Assembly (NCBI GenBank): GCA_015832175.1
Contig: WJXW01000012.1
Coordinates: 1,260,001 to 1,324,000, forward strand
Length of the DNA: 64,000 nt
Origin: Paraphaeosphaeria minitans
Lineage: Eukaryota; Ascomycota; Dothideomycetes; Pleosporales; Didymosphaeriaceae
Reading direction: 5' to 3'
Part shown: one piece after another, positions 35,132 through 44,152 of the stretch
How positions within the stretch are numbered: the stretch's first letter is position 1
Layout of the letters: each line of letters opens with the position of its first letter
Notes under the pieces: model-generated
Told to the model about the DNA's origin: nothing
Seen by the model: the letters and a program-made list of their open reading frames with translations, nothing else
Database searches by the model: none
Position numbers and translations under genes: made by a program

Positions 35132-35272
35132 GTCCTCCGCCATGGCCATCATATCAGTTCTCCGCGATAGCCATCATACCAGTCAGTCCTCCGCGATAGC
35201 CATCATACCTATCAGTCCTCCGCAATAGCCATCATACCTACCAGTCCTCCGCAATAGCCATCATACCTACCT
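35132..35272. repeat. 29-bp tandem repeat, 5 copies
   Basis: A degenerate 25-bp first copy is followed by four 29-bp units at 35157, 35186, 35215 and 35244. All share TCCGC.ATAGCCATCATACC with only a few base changes. Confidence 0.9.
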
Positions 35273-35467
35273 CTTCTTCCGCAGCAAATGCACAGAGTAG
35301 GCGGTGTGACTCGGTGAGTTGTCCAGAGCACCTTACCGAGTTTTGGTCCCATATCGCAGTCTACGTTAGGCAAAGCGCAGTAGCCCTTTGTGAATCGACG
35401 ACACCACGCGAACACAGCGACCCAAATGTGTGGACGTACGTGAGGATAAGCTCAAGGCGTGAGGGAG

Positions 35468-36022
35468 CTAGACTGGCACGGGAAAGCCATGTTCAAAACG
35501 ACGTGTTTGTCTCGTCCGTCCCAGAGGCGCATCATCTGCACTGCCACACGGTCGTGGCGGCCAGTCCGACCCGCAGAAGGCTCCAAAGAGGGGTGCATGA
35601 TGGCAGAAAGGAATCTTTTCGCTTTTCGGGATGCCCGTGGGAAGAGCTAGACATGGGCTGCCGTGGCCCTGCATACCGCAACTTCGTCTTTTTTCATTTT
35701 TATTTTTTTTGTTCTTTTCGGCGGCAGCACCACTACCACTACCATCACTACTACCGCTATCACTACCACTACCTTGCGGCGTATCACAAGATAGGCTAGC
35801 GGTCCCATGTCTCATTCCCTCATCGTTGTTATTGTTTTTCCCATTTCCCTTTCGGCCCCGCCAGAGCGCGGCTCGCAGGGCCGCACAAGACGGGGTGGCG
35901 TCGACGCTGGTCTGCATGCGCTCAGATGCCGACGTGCAGGGTGAGCTGGGGGGTGAGCTGGAACGCTGCCGGTTGGACAAGAAAGAAAGAACAAGTTTCT
36001 GTGGCTTTCCACGACGGGCCAT
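35468..36022 (-). CDS. Weak hypothetical ORF with Gly/Ser and Lys/Asn low-complexity tract
   Basis: The frame starts MARRGKPQKLVLSFLSNRQR, which looks like a plausible basic N-terminus, and gives 184 aa. The middle is GSGSDSGSSDGSGSG followed by a Lys/Asn-rich stretch. No domain or splice support is seen. It may be spurious, or the first exon of something else. Confidence 0.25.
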   Translation of the reverse strand: MARRGKPQKLVLSFLSNRQRSSSPPSSPCTSASERMQTSVDATPSCAALRAALWRGRKGNGKNNNNDEGMRHGTASLSCDTPQGSGSDSGSSDGSGSGAAAEKNKKNKNEKRRSCGMQGHGSPCLALPTGIPKSEKIPFCHHAPLFGAFCGSDWPPRPCGSADDAPLGRTRQTRRFEHGFPVPV

Positions 36023-36248
36023 CGTTGATCCTACGAGAGGGGAAAAGCGCGTGAACGGCAAGCAAGTACCTAGATAGCGTGGGTAACTGTGTGGAAAGGC
36101 TGCTCGCTCGGGGTAAGACACTATCTGTGAAGCGCTATCATGCGGACCTTTTTGTCGCTCGTGTTGTTGCTGCTCGGACGGGCTCGCCACAGGAACTGTA
36201 CCTACGGTAGGTAGGTTTGGATGGGGCTCCAGCGGTAACAGTAGGTAC

Positions 36249-36892
36249 TGTTAAGATCCGAAGGCTAGGCCTCCCGGGATCTTCATATGTATCTACGTTC
36301 GTTGTTCGAGTGGCACAGCACAAGAGGTCACGTGACCTAATCAGTGTGATCAGAGCGCCAAGACAACTAATCAGACTAAGCACTTAATATACTAAGCAAC
36401 TAATTAGTGCTTAATTAGTTTAATTAGAGTGATTAGTCTACTAATTACTTAAAGTATATAGAAACATAAGTATAAACCTTTATACTTATGTTTAATCTAT
36501 TTATTAATCTATTATTTAGATTCTAGTAGACTATATTATTAACTTATTACACTTTATAAAATACTATTATATTAATAAGACCTTCTACCTTTAGTAAGTA
36601 CTCCTGCTTAAGAACTAACTAAAACCCTTTAGGACTAGTTACCCTTTTAGATTTAATATTTTAAACACCCTTAATATAAGTACTTTACAAACTCCTACCT
36701 CTTCTATAGGTTTAGGTGCCGCTAAGATTACTCCTATAAAGAATAGTAGTAAGGCGTATAAACCTAATCTCTACTTTAGTAAATAATTTTAAACTAACGT
36801 TTAGATTTTTTAGTTAGACCTCTACTTCTTTAACTTAGATAAACCCCTTAAGGATAAAAAAAAGATTATTTTTATAGAAATATATATATAAC
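36249..36892 (+). mobile_element. Ty3/gypsy remnant: 5' LTR and start of gag
   Basis: The LTR spans 36249-36658: it opens TGTTAAGATCC and closes GATTTAATA, matching the TGTTAGGATC/GATTTAACA ends of other LTRs in the window. A gag leader and N-terminal gag codons follow to 36892 (GAAKITPIKN, KAYKPNLYFS), as in the other copies. The element is cut off there by the LTR at 36893. The first roughly 90 bp of the LTR keep normal base composition with many CA and TG dinucleotides, while the rest is heavily AT-shifted. Confidence 0.75.
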
Positions 36893-37319
36893 TGTTAAAT
36901 CCAAGAGGGTAGCTAGTCCTAAAGGGTTAAGGTTGGTTCTTAGGCAGGAGTACTTACAGAAGGTAGAAGGTCTTATTAATATAATAGTATCTTACAAAGT
37001 GTAATGAGTTAATAATTTAGTCTACTAGAATCTAAATAATAGATTAATAAACAGATTAAATATAAGTATAAGAAGCTTATTCTCGCGTTCCTATATAGCT
37101 ACTTTGTTCTACAGATTCTATAATATCTTATAGGTCCCATACGTGAGACGCGTGGGAATCCTATAGTATAGTTACATAACTTAGTTACGTGATCCTAATG
37201 TCCTATAGCTTAGCATATAGGATATTGTGGGACATTACATAATCCTTTAGTGGGGTTTAGAGCCTACGCGCGTTATAAGTAGCCTGTCTGCCTATATAGA
37301 TTCTAGGATCCTAATATCA
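36893..37319 (-). repeat. Gypsy LTR, U3 type A (3' LTR of element A)
   Basis: This 427-bp LTR starts TGTTAAATCC and ends CTAATATCA. The shared R/U5 part runs to about the CGTTCCTATATAG block, followed by a U3 not found in the other LTRs. Confidence 0.8.
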
Positions 37320-37358
37320 CCTCCCTCCTTATACCTATATGCCCTTATATAGTAACTA

Positions 37359-37904
37359 ATGTCTGCCCTGTCCTAAAGTACCCTTTACTGTTATTCTGTT
37401 AGAAATTAAATAAACACTATTAGTTAGTTTGCTATAGTGTCTTGCAAGTATTATATTAAAAAAGACTTAGCCTGTAAGATGTTATCCCTAAAGGTTTAAT
37501 ATAGAAATTGTTATAAGAATAGAATTTTAAAGTGTGAGCCCGCTAAGCTAGTAATTCCTAATTTTGCTTATATTAATTTAGAGGTTAATTATCTTAAAAA
37601 GATAGAAGAGGAGGCTGCAGCTAAAGAAGAGGTAACTATACTTATATTATAAGCAGCGCGTTTAAAAAGGAATTAGTTATTAAAATAAAAGTGTCTACTT
37701 AAGGAGCGGGAGAATTAGTTATTAACTAATTTAATAAGATTTATAGATAAGATTAAGTATCTTAAGGGACTAGAGACTTTAGGTTAGGATATTATTTAGT
37801 TAGAAAATAGCTTAATGCCTAGTGCTTTAGTATTAGACTAGTTTTTTTATCCTTTTCTTATTAATCCTAATGCGCCGGATCCCCTTCCTGCTGTATTCAC
37901 TTAG
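37359..37904 (+). pseudogene. Antisense accessory ORF of element A, Zn2Cys6-like Cys pattern, RIP stops
   Basis: The frame lies between the end of pol and the 3' LTR, on the strand opposite to pol. One frame of 182 codons stays consistent, broken only by TAA/TAG codons of the RIP type. Early residues follow C-x2-[Y]-x6-C, then eight residues, then [Y]-x2-C-x7-C. Both tyrosine codons are TAT where TGT would give Cys. With those two restored, the spacing is that of a fungal Zn2Cys6 cluster. A Lys/Glu-rich helical stretch follows (LKKIEEEAAAKEE). Function is unknown; a DNA-binding or nucleic-acid-binding accessory protein is inferred from the cysteine spacing only. Confidence 0.5.
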
Positions 37905-40900
37905 GTAAGGATAACATTATTCTGTGTTAGTAGTTAGTGGAATTCTTTAATCTTTTGCTAATAGTTTCCTAGGTAGCTATTTAGTTCCTAAGTGTTTTCG
38001 CTGTGTAGGTAACCTTTCTATTTAATAAGGTATATATCCTTTTGCTAATTATAATCTAGAATTCTTTTAACTTTAAATTTAGTTTCTTCTTTAGCTTAGT
38101 AGTAGAAAGTTGTTTTAATTAGTATATTAGGGTCTGCTAGTTCTAGTAAGGATACGTGGAATACTAGGTGTATCTTTGTATCTAGCAGTAGTTCTAACTT
38201 GTAGTTTACTAGTGATATTTACTTAGAAATGTAAAATAGTCTAACCTTAATATAATCTAGTTTCTTATATTTTCTCTTCTAAGTTTAAAGGTTCTTTATA
38301 AGCAGATATACTTTATTCCCCTTTTTTAGCTAAGGTGCTATTTTTTGTTTTTAATTTTAATATAAAATTAATTGCTGCTAAGCTTTCTTAAGATTCTCTT
38401 AGAGTTATTAGTGTATTTTCTTTATGTTTTTTACTATATCTATAGCTTCTTTTGCTTTAATTATTATAGGAAATTGTTAATTAAAGAGATATAGGTGTCT
38501 TCTGTAGTTTGTATAGAATAGTGTATGTCCTAATACTACTAATACTTTGTTATTATAGGCCAACTATGCTATAGGTAGTAATAAAACCTAGTTATTTTTC
38601 TAACTATTGTAGTAAATGCGTAGGTACGTTTCTATAGTTTAGTTTATACGTTCTGTCTATTTGTCTGTTTGTAGATAGTAAGCTGTTAATAGCTTTTATT
38701 TTATTCTAAGTAGTGCTATAAGCGTTGTCTAATAATTTAACGTAAAGAGCTTGTCTCTATTACTAATAATTATTTTTAGAATTCTGTAGTGTCTAATTAG
38801 TCTATCTAGAATAAGAAAAGCAAGTTCTTTTGCTATTATTCTTTTAAAGCATGGAATGAGCTTAATATACTTAGTTAGTTAGTAGACTATTACTAGTATA
38901 CTATTATATTTAATTCTTGTTATTAGATTCTTAGAGTTTAGAATTTCTGTGATAAAATCTATAGTAATATCTTCTTATAGTGCTATTAGTATCTTAATTA
39001 CTTACATCTCTCTATATTTAAAATGTGTGCTGTGTTTGTTTCTTTAGTATTCTATATATTTGCGAATTAGGTTATTACAGCTTTCTTAATTCCTTTGAAG
39101 GTGTAATTCCTTTAGATAAGTTCTATTGTTTTTGTGATGCCTAGGTGTCTGTATATAGGGTTATTATAGTATTGTTAGATAATCTTAGTCTGTAGATGTT
39201 CTAGAACTTCTTAGTTAATTACTAAAAGTTAATTTAGTTTTACTATTAGTTCTAGAGATCTATCTTTAGCTTTACAAAGGATTGCGGAGAAGGTTTTTAC
39301 CTTTTCTCTTACTAAATTACTTTATTAGCTAAGAGCGTCTGCTCTGCTATTTTCTTTTCTAGCTATATAGATAATTTTAAACTTATATTACCTAGTAGTT
39401 TACAACTATCTTTATTGTTATAGCGTAAGTTCTTTTGTTATTATAAACCTTAGAAGGTTCTTATAATTTGTGTAGATTTCTAGCGTTAAGTAACTAAGCG
39501 CGTAAATCCTCTAGTGCTTTAAAGCTTTAATAATAGCGTAGAGTTCTTTATTGTGTACATTATATCGTGTTTCGGCGTTATTAAATTTACATAAGTAATA
39601 GGCAATTAAGTGCTATTTACTATTACATTTTTATTTAGCGTAGGCGCCTAGCGTAAGATCGCTAGTGTCTGTTTTAAAGCGTAGTAGTTTATCGCTTCTA
39701 AAATAAATAAAGATAGGTTCTATAATATATACTATCTTAAGGAGTTAGAATAACATTCTATACTTATTTGTCTATTTAAAGGGTACGTCCTTTTTTATAA
39801 GATTTGTTAAAGGTATTATAACCTTTACGTAATCTTAGATAAATTATTAGTTAAATCTATAGAATTCTAAGAATTCTTAGATGTTCTTGGCTATCTTTAG
39901 TATTAGCTAGTTCTTAATACATTTAACTTTACTTAGTGCTATCTTAATTCCTTCTATAGTAATAATGTGTTTTAGGAATTTAAGTTATTTAACGTTAAAC
40001 TTGCATTTCTTAAGTTTAATACAAAGGCATATTTTGTCTAGTGCTTTTAGTACTATTTATACATACTTAGTGTGGTCTAATTTGTTTTTAGAAAAGACGA
40101 GAATATTGTCTATATACGTAATAATAAATATGTCTAAATATTTGTAGAGTATGTTATTAATAAGTGCTATAAAAGCTGCTAGTGCGTTTATAAGTCTAAA
40201 AGATATAATCTTATATTTAAATAGTCTATAGCGTAATTAAAACGCTGTTTTCTATTCTTTACCCTTTTTAATTTATATAAGGTGGTAACTGTCTCTTAGA
40301 TCTATTATTATGAATATCTTAGCTTAAGATAATTAATCTTGTAACTCTATAATATTTAGTAGTAGATATTAGTTCTTTATTATTATGTTGTTAAGTTATT
40401 AGTAGTTAACGTATAGTTTATCTAATCTATCCTTTTTCTTAACAAATATAAAAGGGCTTACTACTAGTAACTTTAATAGTTATATATATCCTTTCTTAAG
40501 GTTTGTCTTAATAAAATTACGTTCTTTAAGGAGTTCTTCTCTTATCTTACTATATAGTAGTCTAAAGGGTAGCGTCTTCCCCTCTTCTAGGTCTATTGTA
40601 AGATCTTAGAGTTAATGTTCTAGTAGATTTGCTTTTCCTTCCTTTTCTATAAATATGTGTGTCTATTTCCTATACTCTCTTAGTAAAGTAAAGGGTGTGC
40701 TATTATCCTCCTTTTTACGCTTCTTAATCTAGTAGTTCCTATTAGCGTCTGCTAAGGTATGTTTCTATTTTTTAACTATCTATTACAGTATTATATTGTT
40801 AATAACTCCCTTATCTACTATTATTTTTAGTTAATGCGTAGGCTTTGCTTATAATATATAATTATAGCGTTTAAACAATATTTTCTTTATACCCTAGTTA

Positions 40901-43131
40901 ATCTATAGGTTGTGTATTATTAACTAAGGTAATTCTAGGACTAACTTATACTTAGATCCTAGTAAAATATCTAAGGTAAGTTCCTCTTTATGTCCTTAGA
41001 CTATTATTGTGGTAGTAACCTCCTAGTATATTTAAGGTGTCTTAGGCATTAGGGATCTATTTGCGACATAGATAATATAGAGTACTTCTTTCTCTAATAT
41101 TATAAGTCCTGCTTATCTTACTATCTAATAAGATATAAAGTTCTTTCCTACTCTTAAGTCTATAAGAGCTTAAGCCTATATTCTTTTAAACTGTACTAGT
41201 AGCTTAACTAATGCTGTACTTACTATAGTATTTAATTTAATAAAGGCGTTTTCTTATCTAAGTTTAGGCCTAAAAAAGACATCTATTTATATAGGTTTTA
41301 GTTAAGTTCTAGTGCCTAGTATGCGTTTCTAAGTATCTGCTTCTATTGTTATTCTTAAGTACATAGCTTATATAGATTGTTTTCTTCTTCTTTTTCTTAT
41401 AAGGATGTTCTTCTATTTTTCCTTTTACAGTTTTTACTATTCTTATATACTAGTTAAATTAGTAGCTCTGTTATTACTTCTTACGTAGGGTAGTTTATAA
41501 AGCTGTCTAAGTATTTGGCTATGTAGTAGTATTTATAGTCTTAGTTTAGACACGTGTACTAGTACAGTTATATATAGTCTCTATTAATAAGTATATTATA
41601 GTATTTATTACTTTTTAGCGTAAAGTAAGGAAAGTATTTTACTTATTATTTATTCTAGAGGTGTTTATTGTAAGCTATAATAGGGCAGTCTATCTATATC
41701 TATCTATAGCGTAGTTTCTTTCTAGGTTATTTCTTATTCTTCTTTTTCTCTATCTTATATTGTGCGTATATTAGTTCTTCGCAATGCGTCTATATATAGA
41801 ATTAGTATGTAGGATTTTAGTAGTCTAAGTAGTACTTTAGTACATAGTCTAACTTCTTATTTTTATAGGGTTGTATTCCTTTTAGTGCCTAGTAGGGTTC
41901 TATATAGTTCTAAACATTTAGTTTATACTTAGGTAATATAGGGTTGTCTTCTTCCTACCTACTTTGTAAGTAAGGAGTAAGAGATCTTAGTATCTCTTCT
42001 ACGTCTTCTACGTTGTAGTATACGTTAGAGTTATCTTCTAGATCTTTATATAGTTGTAAGTTAGGTAAATCTAATTACTTACTTTACTCTAGTATAACGC
42101 GTTAGTAACTAAATAGTGTTATAATAACTTCCTATTCTTTATTAGGTTCTTAGTCCTTAATAGTTAGTATATTTAACTTAGTTTAATAGACTTTGTTCTT
42201 TAATCTACAGTTCCTAGCTATATAGCCTAGTTTGCTATATATAAAGTATTTATAGGTCTTAGTTATTAGTTGTTAACTTCTATTAGAGACGCGTTTATTA
42301 GGCTGCTTAGGGCCTATCTTTCCTCCTTTTCCTTTACTTAAGTAGTTAAACTAAATATCTTTTATTAGTTTATATCTCTAGTAGTTCCTTAGCTATTGCT
42401 TTTAGACAATTCTAATAGGGTTCTTATAAACTATTTTTGCTAGTTGTCTAAAGCTTATTACCCTAGAGTTTTATAGAGCTCTTATTATAATAAAAACTAC
42501 TCTTTATTAATCCTAATAGTTTCTTTATATAGTTCTTTAAGGTTAGTAATTTGTGCACTACTATATAAGAGTTCCTTACGTAGTTTCTATTTAAGTCCTT
42601 ATTTGTACATATTCTAAAGAGATTTATTGTCCTAGTTAAGTTACACAGTGTATCTGCGAAACTTAGCTATATACTTAGCTGCTAATTATTTCTAAATTAT
42701 AGTCTAAATTTTTACCTTTATAATAGAGTCTTTGTTAGCGATCCTAAAGAGTTGTTTAAGGTATTTCTTAAAGTTATTATAATCCTTAATAATATTAACT
42801 ATATTAGCGTGCTTATTTGCGTAATTATTATTATTATTGTTGTAGTCTATTCCTAGGTACTTTTTGAGGTAGGAATAGATCTATAATCCTATATCTCCTC
42901 GCATATATATTACTGCGAAGATAACCTTTTTTTTATCTTTAAGGAGTTTGTTTAAGTTAAAGAAGTAGAGGTCTAACTAAAGAATCTAGACATTAGTTTA
43001 AGATTATTTACTAAAGTAGAGATTAGGTTTGTGCACCTTACTACTATCCTTTATAGAAGTAATCTTAGCAGCACCTAAAGCTGTAGAAGAGGTAGGAGTT
43101 TATAAAGTACTTATATTAAAGGTGTTTAAGA

Positions 43132-43565
43132 TGTTAAATCTAAGAGGGTAGCTAGTCCTAAAGGGTTAAGGTTAGTTCTTAGGCAAGAGTACTTACAGAA
43201 GGTAGAAGGTCTTATTAATATAATAGTATCTTACGAAGTGTAATAAGTTAATAATTTAGTCTACTAGAATCTAAATAATAGATTAATAAATAGATTAAAC
43301 ACAAGTATAGAGAGTCTATCCTCGCGTTCCTATATACTAAGCAAAGTCCGCTCTGTAGGGAGCACTCTATAGAGAGCGCTTTGTAGAGAGCGGTTATATA
43401 TATTATACTCTAGTACAGAGTAATTAAGCGCTCTGTAGAGAGTAGTTACGTAACTCCTTTATTTAAGGCGTAGCTGGCATTAAATCCCTACTTAATTCTT
43501 ACTACGCGTCTACTAGGTACAAAACTAGCTTCTTGCTATTATATAGATTTTAGATCCTAATATTA
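43132..43565 (-). repeat. Gypsy LTR, U3 type B, shared by elements A and B
   Basis: This 434-bp LTR starts TGTTAAATC. Its U3 carries GCTCTGTAGAGAGCG-type inverted and direct repeats at 43350-43440. A polypurine tract for element B lies next to it (minus-strand AAAAGAGAGGGGA at 43566-43578). Confidence 0.8.
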
Positions 43566-43672
43566 TCCCCTCTCTTTTATAGATTTGTCCTAAATTATAT
43601 ATTTAGATCTTAGCTATTGTTACGTAAGCTGTTCTACTAACTCTACTTACTATAACTACGTCTATTAGCATT

Positions 43673-44152
43673 ATGCCTAGCGACTTTACTATTTAGAAAC
43701 ATTAATTATATTACGAAATCTAAGAAGCTAACATTATTGTAAAAAACCCTTATATTAACTATAGTTTTAAAGGTTCTATTTACTATGTTATACTAGGTTT
43801 AGGTTTAAAGTGTTCTAAATGTGTTTGCTTAGGTTATCTTTGTGTGAATATAAGCTAGTTGTTGCTAGATAAGACTTATAAGGAGTATAAGAAGAAGGTT
43901 AAGAAGGATAAGAAGGCGTTGTCTCTCCTAATAGTGTAGTTGTTATAAAATAAGAAGATACTAGCTTAGGCTAAAGAGCGTACTTACAAAAAGATATTAT
44001 ATCTAGCTACAGAAATAACTGTAGATAGTAAGGATATAAATATAGATACTATTAATTGTCCTACTACTGTAGCAACTGTTAGTTACTTTATAGTAATATA
44101 GTTAACACTTAATATAGTGGATACTATAGCGTTAGTACTGTAATTCTCCTAG
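43673..44152 (+). pseudogene. Antisense accessory ORF of element B, unrelated to that of element A, RIP stops
   Basis: The frame occupies the same slot as the accessory frame of element A but shows no evident sequence similarity to it. It is 160 codons long with RIP-type stops. It starts MPSDFTI; a C-x2-C-x6-C group (CSKCVCLGYLC) is followed by a Lys-rich coiled-coil-like region (KEYKKKVKKDKKALS). Thus half of a zinc-cluster-like motif is seen. Function is unknown. Confidence 0.5.

Larger units (their letters stand above)
32831..36248. other. Gene-poor 3.4-kb region between CP2 gene and transposon nest
   Basis: Only two weak ORFs are found here (33397-33687 and 35468-36022, listed separately). 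Tandem repeats lie at 35132-35272 and a G-rich tract at 33891-33922. The GC content is normal, so RIP has not spread across this stretch. Confidence 0.5.
36893..43565 (-). mobile_element. Ty3/gypsy element A, RIP-degenerated
   Basis: The minus-strand element has its 3' LTR at 36893-37319 (TGTTAAATCC ... ATATCA) and uses the LTR at 43132-43565 as its 5' LTR. A polypurine tract sits beside the 3' LTR (minus-strand AAGGAGGGAGG at 37320-37330). Gag with a CCHC knuckle lies near 42215-42250. Pol occupies roughly 37920-42200; the reverse-transcriptase box is at 40105-40116 and reads YIDN. Stop codons, mostly TAG and TAA in place of CAG and CAA, occur throughout all frames, so no product can be made. 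The 3' LTR U3 differs from that of the right-hand LTR although R/U5 match. An antisense accessory frame lies at 37359-37904. Confidence 0.85.

Noticed and set aside
35132..35272. CRISPR-like array
   Set aside because: The units are contiguous with no spacers, and the genome is fungal.
39965..40147. 60-aa open frame in the gypsy block
   Set aside because: It is a chance gap between RIP stops on the strand opposite to pol.
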